The position numbers and the translations under genes were made by a program. This document shows positions 7,687 through 15,435 of a DNA stretch of 21,830 nt, one piece after another; position 1 is the stretch's first letter; each line of letters opens with the position of its first letter. The notes under the pieces were generated by a model. That model had not been told where the DNA came from. It saw nothing but the letters and a program-made list of their open reading frames with translations, and searched no databases. Source of the DNA: Candidatus Gerdarchaeota archaeon (GTDB lineage: Archaea; Asgardarchaeota; Heimdallarchaeia; JABLTI01). The stretch is taken from the NCBI GenBank assembly GCA_016840945.1, contig JAEORJ010000033.1, positions 1-21,830 on the forward strand. Reading direction: 5' to 3'.

Positions 7687-8547
7687 TTATATTATTTGAG
7701 CATCAATATCAATATGATTTATTCCTGGAGAGTATTTTTTCACTGTCCTATAATTTTGAACCTTAATGTTCCTATCCAAGATACCAGCTATTGAATTTAA
7801 TTTAACAAATATCTTTTCAATATATCCTTTCTTTGCTGGAATTGCTTCATGATAATGAATAATGCCTTTACTTTTACATAATTGTATACCAATAGAAATT
7901 TGCTCCTCATCACATTCCAAATAACCCATTAACACTCTATCAGCTAATCCAAAATAATCAGATAAAACTTTGCGATTATCTCCTAACAATCCTTCCATAA
8001 TTCCCTCTACTTTATTTAAACTGATAGTTTTAAGTAAATAATCATAAGCAATTGGATTAATTTCTGCACCAATTACTTTTTTTGGTTTTTTATGAACAGC
8101 TAAAGGCATTGATAGGTTACCAATGCAAGTAAACATATCAATTATGTATTCATTTTCCATTGTAATATTTAACAGACGTTTTCGTTCTCCAAGATTACCT
8201 GGTGAAAAGGTTAACTTGGATGCATCCAATAGGTATTGACATCCTAGCTCTTTGTGAATGGTTTCAGTATTTTCATCGCCTGCTAGCAATTCATACTTTG
8301 GGGTTCGAATAACTTCCAAGGTTGGCCCTGTTTTACCTAGTACTGAACGTACCTTTTTAGGACCAATTTCTAAAAAAACATCTCCTATAAGTTGTTTATA
8401 AGGTAGTAATTCTGGATGAATTGTTATAATAAGAATATCCCCAACAAACCACCAACGATGAGGTAGTTTACTAATTAACTCAGAAGGTAACTGATTTTCT
8501 AATTTAGTAATAATATCATCTCGAGTGGTATTTTTCCTAGCACTCAA
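7687..8547 (-). CDS. taw2: tRNA(Phe) 4-demethylwyosine aminocarboxypropyltransferase (Taw2-like)
   Basis: A 286-residue protein of the Trm5/Tyw2 (COG2520) group. Family motifs are LDASKLTFSPGNLGER (about 130-145), the SAM-binding IDMFTCIGNLSMPLA (155-169), GAEINPIAYDYL (180-191), DRVLMGYLE (226-234) and HYHEAIP (252-258). The HYHE and MGY forms point to Taw2, which moves the 3-amino-3-carboxypropyl group of SAM onto the wyosine base at position 37 of tRNA(Phe), rather than Trm5 methyltransferases, which have an NLP/NPPY-type motif there. The start is a TTG at 8547, preceded by GAGGAAG at a good distance. The TTG lies one base after the stop that would close the full-length hydrogenase-protease frame, so the two genes look translationally coupled. 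Taw2 versus Trm5 is the main uncertainty. Confidence 0.8.
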   Translation of the reverse strand: MSARKNTTRDDIITKLENQLPSELISKLPHRWWFVGDILIITIHPELLPYKQLIGDVFLEIGPKKVRSVLGKTGPTLEVIRTPKYELLAGDENTETIHKELGCQYLLDASKLTFSPGNLGERKRLLNITMENEYIIDMFTCIGNLSMPLAVHKKPKKVIGAEINPIAYDYLLKTISLNKVEGIMEGLLGDNRKVLSDYFGLADRVLMGYLECDEEQISIGIQLCKSKGIIHYHEAIPAKKGYIEKIFVKLNSIAGILDRNIKVQNYRTVKKYSPGINHIDIDAQII

Positions 8548-8548
8548 T

Positions 8549-8644
8549 TTACTTCCTCAATAAATCCACTAATAATAATACAATAGCTTCTGCACTTTCT
8601 TTAACTGAGTCTGTCATTTCATCTGCATATGTTAAGGTAGCTGG
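8549..8644 (-). other. Detached C-terminal coding remnant of the hydrogenase protease
   Basis: Beyond the TAA at 8645-8647 the same frame stays open for 31 codons, reading PATLTYADEM..., and closes with a TAA at 8549-8551. Proteases of the HycI family have a conserved GIQP followed by a C-terminal helix at this point. The interrupted frame therefore resumes with the expected family sequence, and the internal TAA stands where the Gln codon (CAA) should be. The stretch also contains the GAGGAAG ribosome binding site of taw2. Confidence 0.75.
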
Positions 8645-9046
8645 TTACACTCCAATAAAAATAGTTTCAAGTTTATCTAAGAAATAACGAAGATATTTGG
8701 TATACATAGACATAGATACTTTATGGGGAGTAATCATGTAAGCAGAATCAATATCCTTTTCTGAGAAAATTCCTATAGTTCCAGGTTTTTTATCCATTTG
8801 AGCTGCATCAGCTATAATAAGTAGATCCGGCTCAAATTCTTTAATTACACCTGTAAATGCTTCAGGAACAGGCCCAGCATTGATTATTTTTATATTGGGT
8901 GGAAATTTCTCCTTTTCCAATTGTTCAATAATTGCTAGACCAACAACATCATCTCCGCGATCAAAATTACCTATACCCATAATGCAAATTTTCTTATTAC
9001 GTTCAATTTTTTTTAGTAATTTTGAACCTTTGAATTTTTGTTTCAT
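8645..9046 (-). CDS. hycI: [NiFe]-hydrogenase maturation protease, HycI type, cut short by an in-frame TAA
   Basis: A peptidase M52 protein of 133 residues as read; 165 if the internal stop were a sense codon, which is the usual family length. M52 proteases cleave the C-terminal extension of the hydrogenase large subunit once nickel is inserted. The presumed nickel-probing residues are present: D33 in the GIGNFDRGDD motif, D80 in IIADAAQM and H108 in ITPHKVSM. The reading frame stops at FIGV, where relatives continue GIQP and a final helix. Loss of that helix would remove a piece of the fold next to the active site, so activity of the short form is doubtful. The gene lies 31 bases after serS and directly before taw2. 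No hydrogenase subunit gene is in the window. The start is the ATG at 9046, without a clear ribosome binding site. Confidence 0.8.
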   Translation of the reverse strand: MKQKFKGSKLLKKIERNKKICIMGIGNFDRGDDVVGLAIIEQLEKEKFPPNIKIINAGPVPEAFTGVIKEFEPDLLIIADAAQMDKKPGTIGIFSEKDIDSAYMITPHKVSMSMYTKYLRYFLDKLETIFIGV

Positions 9047-9077
9047 ATGTTAAACCAACTTAATTTATTTGGTTAGC

Positions 9078-10652
9078 TCATAGAAATGTTGGCCCCTTAG
9101 GTAAGGTGTCAATATATTGTAATAATTTCTTAGGCCAATATTTAGGATCTGTGCCTTTTTGAGCTACAAAAGCTGAAACATATCGTTCGAAACTACCACC
9201 ACCACAACCAGACCAAACTTCGGTATTGGATTGTGCTTTAACTGTGAAAGCTTTAGCATATTTAGTGCCTAAAATAGAGATATTTTGAGTTTCTAACCAT
9301 TGGCTTTCTTGGCGTGAACCCTTGTAAGGTAAATAGATTTCAAAATCAATTGTTCCTATTTGATCAAATTGCTCAAGGGTAACTTTGCTGTCTTTACTCT
9401 CATCACCGCTACCTTCCTGTGAAGTCCACCAGGGTGTAACCCAAGCTTCACGGAATTCAAGTTCTAAAATCTCGCCAATGATTTTTCTGAAACCAATTCT
9501 TAGTTTTTGAGCTATATCTTTGATTTGATCAGGAAAGCCTATGTAGAGAGTCTCGATGCGATGCAATTCATCTACTCGTTCAAAACCATAAGCAGCACCA
9601 CTTTCATATCTATAGGTGGGACCAGACCAATCATACACAAAAATTGGAAAACTGTCATCAGAGATTGTTTTTCCTTGAAGATAGGACCAAAATGGTGGGC
9701 ATTGTGCATAACTTAAACCACCAATAGGAGGACGTAATTTCTCATAGATTTTTTCAGGTTGAACATCTAGAGTAATTCGATAATAATCAGCTATTTCTTC
9801 CCAGAATTCAGGGTCTGCTGTTTGAGGTGTACAAACAAAGTAAGGTTCAAAACCCCCCTGATAAATCCCTGAAAGATGTCCGCTTCTTTTCCAAACTTCC
9901 CAAGGGACAACCTTTGGGAAGATCATATTTTTGAATCCTAATGGTTTGTAAAGGTTATCAATCATTAATTGTTTGATTGCTTCAGTTAAAGCTGTGATTG
10001 CGGGACCAAAAATCCATTGATTACGATAATTAGTTCTTTGTATCCACCCATCTTCGATCATGCTATCAGTGGGATTTTTATCAGTTATTGGTTTAACTTG
10101 TGAGCTTTCCCAAATAACTAAATGATGTTCATCTTTTCCTCTAGTTTTTTGTTCAAATATTTTATTGCGAACCAATTTAACAATACGATCAATAGCACCT
10201 TTCTCAATAAAATCTATTGGAATGTTTATTTCTAAAACGATTTTAGCATTAGTATCAGTAAATTTAATCGATTTAACAAATGGTAAAGTGAATTCTTTTT
10301 CAGGTTTAAATGGAATATCGATATCTATTTTATAAGAAATTATTTCAACAGAACTTAATCCTAATCTAAACTCTCGACCGAGTTTTTCACTGAAGAATTT
10401 ACGCATTCGTAGTAAAGCATGGTGAGGTGGCATCATACCACCACTTATTACTGTTAAAACAAGTTCATCTTCTCTATCGTTCGTTGAAATTATTTCCCAT
10501 TTTTTCACTCGAGAGATTTCGTTTAAATCATCCTTTTTTATCCCTTTTTCAAGCATTTCTTTTAATTCTATAAACCAAGCATCCATCTTAGCAGTAGCAT
10601 CACTTGGGAATTTGCCACGTAACTTGAAACTAAATCTTAAATCGTATTTCAT
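9078..10652 (-). CDS. serS: Seryl-tRNA synthetase, rare (methanogen-type, type 2)
   Basis: A 524-residue class II synthetase of the atypical SerRS form first described in methanogens, not the common bacterial/eukaryal type. The N-terminal 170 residues form the type-specific alpha/beta tRNA-binding domain instead of a long coiled coil. In the catalytic domain, motif 2 is around PTYRYESGAAYGFERVDELHRIE (345-367) and motif 3 is GCGGGSFERYV (482-492). The type-specific zinc site, Cys-Glu-Cys in the Methanosarcina enzyme, most likely corresponds to C318, E367 and C483; I infer this from spacing and local motifs. The enzyme charges tRNA(Ser), which also feeds tRNA(Sec) where present. The ATG at 10652 has a strong AGAGGACC upstream. 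It lies within a long minus-strand array, just before the hydrogenase protease. Confidence 0.93.
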   Translation of the reverse strand: MKYDLRFSFKLRGKFPSDATAKMDAWFIELKEMLEKGIKKDDLNEISRVKKWEIISTNDREDELVLTVISGGMMPPHHALLRMRKFFSEKLGREFRLGLSSVEIISYKIDIDIPFKPEKEFTLPFVKSIKFTDTNAKIVLEINIPIDFIEKGAIDRIVKLVRNKIFEQKTRGKDEHHLVIWESSQVKPITDKNPTDSMIEDGWIQRTNYRNQWIFGPAITALTEAIKQLMIDNLYKPLGFKNMIFPKVVPWEVWKRSGHLSGIYQGGFEPYFVCTPQTADPEFWEEIADYYRITLDVQPEKIYEKLRPPIGGLSYAQCPPFWSYLQGKTISDDSFPIFVYDWSGPTYRYESGAAYGFERVDELHRIETLYIGFPDQIKDIAQKLRIGFRKIIGEILELEFREAWVTPWWTSQEGSGDESKDSKVTLEQFDQIGTIDFEIYLPYKGSRQESQWLETQNISILGTKYAKAFTVKAQSNTEVWSGCGGGSFERYVSAFVAQKGTDPKYWPKKLLQYIDTLPKGPTFL

Positions 10653-10657
10653 TTTTT

Positions 10658-10665
10658 GGTCCTCT
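10658..10665 (-). promoter_or_regulatory. Strong ribosome binding site of serS
   Basis: On the minus strand it reads AGAGGACC, five bases before the ATG at 10652. It is one of the clearest Shine-Dalgarno elements in the window and fixes the serS start. Confidence 0.55.
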
Positions 10666-10721
10666 AATAAATCAGTGAAAAATAATGAAAGATAAATCTT
10701 TCTAGTTCTTTTTCAAACTTT

Positions 10722-11678
10722 TCATAGAAAAGCAATGATTAAAGGTGGAAGCAAATAAAGTAATGTTATAATGAGCAATACCAATCGGTAAAGTCTGCGT
10801 CGTTTTCGTTTGGTGTCAAACCACATAGCATTCTGACGCATTTCAGCAATTTTCTCAAAAGAAAAGGGAATGAATTTATCATCAGTCTCTCTATTAGGAA
10901 AGAAAATATTTGTGGTGCTTCCATCACTTACTTTGACGTTTTCGATTACACCTTTTTCTCTTCTCTTTGGATCAAATACAGCATTTACTTTATCGGTAAA
11001 ATCGCGATGGATTATTGGAAAGAAGATGATTTTTCCTAATTTTAATCCTTTCTTAGCAACATTTAGATCTTTATAGATTTTTTCGCGAACAGCAAATTTC
11101 AATTGTTTTGAAGATATGGTAACAATCCAGGCTTCTACTTTAATATGAGTGGATTTTATTAGCTCATCTAATTCATCTTGTATTTCAGTGTAAAAAATGC
11201 CCTTCTCATCAACAGCAACAGTAGTTTCATAGAGGATTTCTTTATCTTTATTGAGGATAGTTATTTCCACATCATTATCCATAACATCTTCGATAACATA
11301 ACCTGTAATTAAGAGTCCTTTTCCAACTACTGTTGAATCGCTTGGACTGACCATACGAATAGGGATATTTCTTTGTCCACCCCAAACTCCAGTAACTGAA
11401 CCAAAAACTAATGCTATACCTGCAAAAGTCAATAGTAGAATTGAAATCCAATCAGCAAATGTCCTCAATTCATCTGAGGAATAATTACTAATTAGAGCTG
11501 CAACACCAACAGCTATTCCACCAGCTATTATAAAACCGATCGTAAAAAGCACCAATACTTTCTTTATAGAAGGGGGAGGTTTAGTATCTCGCTCGCTTTT
11601 GTGAATTTCCAAAACTAATTCATCAATTTTGCCTTCTTCTGCATCACTAAAAGCTATTTCGGTTTCTTTAGCTGGCAA
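10722..11678 (-). CDS. Membrane protein with Ig-like middle region, unknown function
   Basis: A 318-residue protein I cannot assign to a named family. Layout: an acidic, soluble N-terminus (1-38); two membrane helices (about 40-63 and 74-97); a beta-rich region (about 104-200) beginning IPIRMVSPSDSTVVGKGLLITGYV, which resembles bacterial Ig-like (Gmad2/carboxypeptidase-regulatory type) sandwiches; a basic stretch; and a final membrane helix (296-317) preceded by RKRKRRRLYR-like positive charges. The two N-terminal helices are close together, so the Ig-like part may face the same side as the N-terminus. The start must be the TTG at 11678, since an in-frame stop lies 24 bases upstream and the nearby ATG is in another frame. 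It follows a methyltransferase and a TPR gene on the same strand and precedes serS by about 70 bases. Confidence 0.7.
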   Translation of the reverse strand: MPAKETEIAFSDAEEGKIDELVLEIHKSERDTKPPPSIKKVLVLFTIGFIIAGGIAVGVAALISNYSSDELRTFADWISILLLTFAGIALVFGSVTGVWGGQRNIPIRMVSPSDSTVVGKGLLITGYVIEDVMDNDVEITILNKDKEILYETTVAVDEKGIFYTEIQDELDELIKSTHIKVEAWIVTISSKQLKFAVREKIYKDLNVAKKGLKLGKIIFFPIIHRDFTDKVNAVFDPKRREKGVIENVKVSDGSTTNIFFPNRETDDKFIPFSFEKIAEMRQNAMWFDTKRKRRRLYRLVLLIITLLYLLPPLIIAFL

Positions 11679-11778
11679 TTTATTTGCACCATAAATGAAT
11701 TAATGAATAATGTGCCTTAATTACCTTTATTTAAGTTTGTAAAAAACCACAAATTAGTATTAGGTAGGTTAAAAGTTA

Positions 11779-12087
11779 CTATTCCTCAAGTTGCCTATTA
11801 ATTAATCGAAAGGCTATTCGAGACATATCAATAGCAGCTTGTTTTTCACCTAATTTGAGAAAGATTACAGCTAATTTATTCCAGATTCTAGCATTTGTTG
11901 GATTAAATGATAATAATTTCAAATAACAAGATAAAGCTCTAAGGTAATTGCCATCTAAAAATAGGAATTCAGCTAACTTCCTGAGTTGTTTTTCAGGATT
12001 ATTATTTCCTTCCATTAATTGTTGTTCTAGGGCATCAATCTTATATTTCAATTCGAATTCATTTTTAACTTCGGTTTTAATGTTCAT
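11779..12087 (-). CDS. Small TPR-repeat protein
   Basis: A 102-residue protein made almost entirely of helices. Two tetratricopeptide repeats can be read, at about 37-70 (LAEFLFLDGNYLRALSCYLKLL, then NPTNARIW) and 71-100 (KLAVIFLKLGEKQAAIDMS), after a charged N-terminal helix. TPR proteins act as protein-binding scaffolds; no enzyme activity is expected. I prefer the ATG at 12087; a GTG at 12099 would add four residues. The gene starts 24 bases after the stop of a methyltransferase and is probably translated from the same message. It may bind that enzyme or the membrane protein downstream, but this rests on position alone. Confidence 0.7.
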   Translation of the reverse strand: MNIKTEVKNEFELKYKIDALEQQLMEGNNNPEKQLRKLAEFLFLDGNYLRALSCYLKLLSFNPTNARIWNKLAVIFLKLGEKQAAIDMSRIAFRLINRQLEE

Positions 12088-12111
12088 CACTTTAATCACG
12101 TTATGGGTTTT

Positions 12112-12810
12112 CTAAATTGGTATCTCGCAGTGAATATGTGATAGCACTTTTTGGAAGTTGATAGCATTGTTTCCTTTCAAGAATTGCAAGAGCTCATCCA
12201 ATTTTAACCAGCCTGCACCTTCTCGTTGTGAGTTAAGGCCATCATTATCAATTATTCTTCTACCAATATATTCAGATATTTGTTTAAAAAGACCCTCTTC
12301 TTTTTCAAAGCAAGCTGAAATAATCACTTTTTTCCGTGCACAATTGATGGCATTGTCAAGTAATCTTTGATGATTAGGTGTTACATGATGAAGTACGTCA
12401 GATAATACTACTGTATCTGCTTCAAACTCTGATAAATCTTCCAAGATATTTCGTTTAAAAAACAATCCTCGTTCTTTTTTTTCAGCAAAATATAGGAAGT
12501 CATCATTAAGGTCAATGCCAATATAATGGATGTTTTTTGTGAGAAATGTTTGTAAGCTTGCTGTGCCACAGCCTAAATCTAAAACTGAATTTCCTTCTAC
12601 ATTCTTTGCAATAGTTTTCGGTATCATATTTGAAGGATCATTTAACCAAATAGCCAAATCATAGATTCGTGGGTGCTGATACATAATGCCAAAATTAAAT
12701 CGTTCTCTCAAACTTCTCTTTGGTTTACTAATTTCAGATTTTTCATTGGTTTGTATCATAGTAGAAACTTTGCTTATTTTTTCATGGAATTGAATACTAA
12801 CATCTTTCAT
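12112..12810 (-). CDS. Class I SAM-dependent methyltransferase
   Basis: A 232-residue protein with a Rossmann-type methyltransferase core. Motif I is VLDLGCGTA at 76-84, the ribose-binding acidic residue is in GIDLND (98-103), and motif II-like VVLSDVLHHV lies at 134-143. About 50 residues precede motif I and include a basic stretch (KPKRSLRERF) followed by an aromatic segment (MYQHPRIYDLAIW). The HH motif and short C-terminus fit Methyltransf_11/25-type enzymes acting on small molecules or lipids; the substrate is unknown. The ATG at 12810 is the start. An AT-rich CTTAAAAAAT about 25 bases upstream could be a TATA box giving a nearly leaderless message. It is the first gene of a seven-gene minus-strand array and is divergent from the UDP-sugar dehydrogenase gene. 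Confidence 0.8.
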   Translation of the reverse strand: MKDVSIQFHEKISKVSTMIQTNEKSEISKPKRSLRERFNFGIMYQHPRIYDLAIWLNDPSNMIPKTIAKNVEGNSVLDLGCGTASLQTFLTKNIHYIGIDLNDDFLYFAEKKERGLFFKRNILEDLSEFEADTVVLSDVLHHVTPNHQRLLDNAINCARKKVIISACFEKEEGLFKQISEYIGRRIIDNDGLNSQREGAGWLKLDELLQFLKGNNAINFQKVLSHIHCEIPI

Positions 12811-12950
12811 GATTAAATCAAACCTAATTTTTTAAGAATATCAGAAGATACCTTACATTACAAAGATCGCTTGATTAATTTACAAGGCATTTTGTTTAAA
12901 AAGTTCTAAAAATTTAAAATAGAGGCGATTGTCAAATAAACTGATATTTG

Positions 12951-12970
12951 TATATTTATAATATAAAATA
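12951..12970 (+). promoter_or_regulatory. TATA box of the UDP-sugar dehydrogenase gene (leaderless)
   Basis: Twenty bases of pure A/T (TATATTTATAATATAAAATA) are centred about 28 bases before the ATG at 12989. In archaea transcription starts roughly 25 bases after the TATA centre, so the transcript would begin at or next to the start codon. No Shine-Dalgarno sequence precedes the ATG, which fits a leaderless message. Confidence 0.6.
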
Positions 12971-12988
12971 TCAGAGTTGAACTGTACA

Positions 12989-14398
12989 ATGACAACTAAA
13001 GAAAAAATATCCATTATTGGAACTGGTTTTGTAGGTCTTGTAACATCAGCTATCTTTGCTGATAGAGATTTTCAAGTTATAGCGGTAGATATTGATCATT
13101 CAAAAGTTGAAAGTGTCAATAATGGAGAAGCATTCTTTTTTGAACCTCGGTTACAAGAATTACTAACTCGGGTTGTTAAAGAGAAAAAAACGCTAATAGC
13201 AACTACTGATACTTATAAAGCTATCAAGGAGAGCTCTGTTACCTTCATTTGTGTTGGAACTCCTTCATTAGCTGATGGAAGTTGTGATTTAAGGTATATA
13301 GAGCAAAGTGCTAAGGATATCGGTTTAGCTTTAGCAGGGAAAGAAAGCCGTCATTTAATAATTGCTAAATCAACAATTCTACCAGGAACAACAAGGAATT
13401 TAATTAAAAAAATCATTGAGGATAATTCAGGAAAGAAAGCAGGACAAGACTTTGATTTATGTATGAATCCTGAATTCTTAAGAGAAGGTCAAAGTGTTTA
13501 TGACACTATTTTCCCGGATAGGATAATAATAGGTCAATTTGATCAACAATCAGGTGAACGCTTAGAAACCATTTATCAAGAATTGTACAGAGATGAAAAG
13601 GATTCCTTTAGCGATAAATGGTTTGAAATTTACGCTAAGCATGTAGTATGTCCTCCTATTGTACGATTTACCATTGAAACAGCTGAATGTATCAAATATG
13701 CTAACAATTCTTTTTTGGCTACAAAGATTTCTTTTATCAATGAATTCGCTAACATCTGTGAGCGAATAGAAGGAGTTGATATAAATGATGTTGCTAAAGG
13801 TATTGGTTATGATTTTAGAATTAACCCTCATTTTCTTAGAGCTGGGGCTGGTTTTGGAGGTTCTTGTTTTCCAAAAGATGTGAATGCCATTATGTCCTTT
13901 GCTCGTAAACATAATTATGAGCCTGAATTATTACAAAGTGTTTTGAAAATCAACGAACATCAAGCTCGCAGAATGGTTGAGCTTGTAGAATTTAAATTAG
14001 GTTCATTAGAAGGTAAAAGGGTGTGCCTTCTTGGGTTATCATTTAAACCGGAGACAGATGACATGCGAAGCGCTCCATCAATAAAAATAGCAAATTATTT
14101 GCTTGAAAAGAAAGCAAATGTTGTTGCTTGGGATCCTAAGGCAATAGAAGAAGCTAGAAAAGATCATTGGATTGGTGAAAAAATAATCTATGCAAAATCC
14201 TTATCAGATGCGATAAAAGATTCGGATATTTGTTTGATAATTACTGAATGGCAAATCTTCAAGGAACTTACACCTGAAAACTTCAAAATTATGAAAACAC
14301 CAATAGTTGTAGATGGTCGAAGAATTTATGAACCAGTAAAATTCAAGCAAGCTGGAGTTGAATATCTGGGTATAGGACTAGGTATCCAACAAAATTAG
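12989..14398 (+). CDS. UDP-glucose/UDP-sugar 6-dehydrogenase
   Basis: A 469-residue enzyme of the UDP-glucose/GDP-mannose dehydrogenase family, which oxidises a nucleotide sugar twice with NAD to the uronic acid. The N-terminal Rossmann motif is GTGFVGL (11-17), the catalytic cysteine is C293 in GFGGSCFPKD, and family motifs CVGTPS (88-93), KSTILPGT (127-134) and NPEFLREG (160-167) are present. The C-terminal UDP-binding domain starts near LGLSFKPETDDMR. The stretch before the central helix (about 196-222) is longer than in typical Ugd. UDP-glucuronate would feed surface polysaccharide or protein glycosylation. The exact substrate, UDP-glucose or UDP-N-acetyl sugar, cannot be told. I chose the ATG at 12989 over the TTG at 12977 because the TATA box would place the transcript start after the TTG. 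mch follows after 32 bases. Confidence 0.88.
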   Translation: MTTKEKISIIGTGFVGLVTSAIFADRDFQVIAVDIDHSKVESVNNGEAFFFEPRLQELLTRVVKEKKTLIATTDTYKAIKESSVTFICVGTPSLADGSCDLRYIEQSAKDIGLALAGKESRHLIIAKSTILPGTTRNLIKKIIEDNSGKKAGQDFDLCMNPEFLREGQSVYDTIFPDRIIIGQFDQQSGERLETIYQELYRDEKDSFSDKWFEIYAKHVVCPPIVRFTIETAECIKYANNSFLATKISFINEFANICERIEGVDINDVAKGIGYDFRINPHFLRAGAGFGGSCFPKDVNAIMSFARKHNYEPELLQSVLKINEHQARRMVELVEFKLGSLEGKRVCLLGLSFKPETDDMRSAPSIKIANYLLEKKANVVAWDPKAIEEARKDHWIGEKIIYAKSLSDAIKDSDICLIITEWQIFKELTPENFKIMKTPIVVDGRRIYEPVKFKQAGVEYLGIGLGIQQN

Positions 14399-14416
14399 AG
14401 AAACAACAGCTTTTGG

Positions 14417-14422
14417 TAGGAG
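14417..14422 (+). promoter_or_regulatory. Ribosome binding site deciding the mch start
   Basis: TAGGAG lies eight bases before the ATG at 14431 and overlaps the position of the upstream alternative TTG (14413). It favours the ATG as the true start of mch. Confidence 0.5.
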
Positions 14423-14430
14423 TTAGTAGT

Positions 14431-15381
14431 ATGTATGATAACATTTCATTAGCAAAAGAAGCAATGCTTTTTGTAACTGAACTTAAAGATAATGCGGAAA
14501 AATATAATGTAAAAATAACCAAAGTTAATAATGCAACAATTATTGATTGCGGTATAAATACTGAAGGAAGCATTCAAGCAGCTTTATTATTTACAAAAAT
14601 TACTTTGGGAGGTTTAGCTAAAGTAACTTTAGATTTACCAATAACTGATAATAATAGCTCATTTTTAAGAATTCAAGTTGCTTCATCTCACCCAACCTTA
14701 GCAGCAATAGGTTGCCAAGCAGCTAGTTGGAACATAAATAAAGATGATTTCTTTGGTATGGCTTGTGGTCCAGGAAGAGCACTAGCTCAAAAACCATCAA
14801 AAGTATTCAAATTATTAGAATATAAAGACAATAGTGATATTGCTATTTTATGTATTGAGTCTGATAAAGTACCATCGGAAGATGTTGTATCTTACATTGC
14901 AGAGAAATGCAATGTAAAGGTGGAAAACTTAATCCTATTACTGATTAAAACTGAATGCTTGGTAGAGTATATTCAGATGGCAGCTCGAGCGATCGAATTA
15001 GGGTTATTTAAATTAGTGCAACATATGAATTATCCTAAAGAACGAATCTTACATGCTGTTGGTACGGGACTTATCCCCCCTCTAAGTGTTGATAAGGAAC
15101 TTTCTAATGATCGCGTTAATAACGCTTTAATATATGGCACAAAATTATTTTTGATTGTGAAATCAGAGCCAGGTGATAATTTGCTATCTTTATTACCAGA
15201 AATTCCATCAAACGCGTCGAAATCCTATGGCAAATCATTTTTAGAATTATTTAAAGAAGCAGATGAGGATTTTGCCAATTTTGATTTAACATTACTTGCA
15301 CCAAGCGAGCTCATAGTAAATGATATTCGAACTGGAGAAATTCACCATCTTGGTAAAATCGACAATAGTAAAATAGTCTAG
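14431..15381 (+). CDS. mch: Methenyl-tetrahydromethanopterin cyclohydrolase
   Basis: A 316-residue protein matching Mch, which interconverts N5,N10-methenyl- and N5-formyl-tetrahydromethanopterin. This is a step of methanogenesis, of the archaeal Wood-Ljungdahl methyl branch and of C1 oxidation. Recognisable family parts are DCGINTEGSIQAA near the start, LGGLAKVTL (about 71-79), QVASSHPTLAAIGCQAASW (91-109), FGMACGPGRAL (114-124) and the C-terminal LLAPSELIVNDIRTG (about 289-303). Length is normal and no conserved part appears missing. Its presence implies tetrahydromethanopterin-dependent C1 metabolism in this archaeon. It is soluble and cofactor-free in known cases. It sits 32 bases after the UDP-sugar dehydrogenase gene, with its own ribosome binding site, so the two are likely one transcription unit without an obvious metabolic link. 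Confidence 0.93.
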   Translation: MYDNISLAKEAMLFVTELKDNAEKYNVKITKVNNATIIDCGINTEGSIQAALLFTKITLGGLAKVTLDLPITDNNSSFLRIQVASSHPTLAAIGCQAASWNINKDDFFGMACGPGRALAQKPSKVFKLLEYKDNSDIAILCIESDKVPSEDVVSYIAEKCNVKVENLILLLIKTECLVEYIQMAARAIELGLFKLVQHMNYPKERILHAVGTGLIPPLSVDKELSNDRVNNALIYGTKLFLIVKSEPGDNLLSLLPEIPSNASKSYGKSFLELFKEADEDFANFDLTLLAPSELIVNDIRTGEIHHLGKIDNSKIV

Positions 15382-15435
15382 TCAAACAATAATGATTACT
15401 ATAGTCTACATTTCAAAATGATTTAATAAGTTTGT

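Noticed and set aside
9053..9074. Six-base-pair inverted repeat between serS and the protease gene
   Set aside because: The stem AACCAA/TTGGTT has a ten-base loop and no T tract; this is expected by chance in AT-rich sequence.
13562..13912. A 116-codon open frame on the minus strand inside the UDP-sugar dehydrogenase gene
   Set aside because: It is entirely antisense to a well-conserved enzyme, its translation shows no motif, and it has no separate promoter or ribosome binding site.
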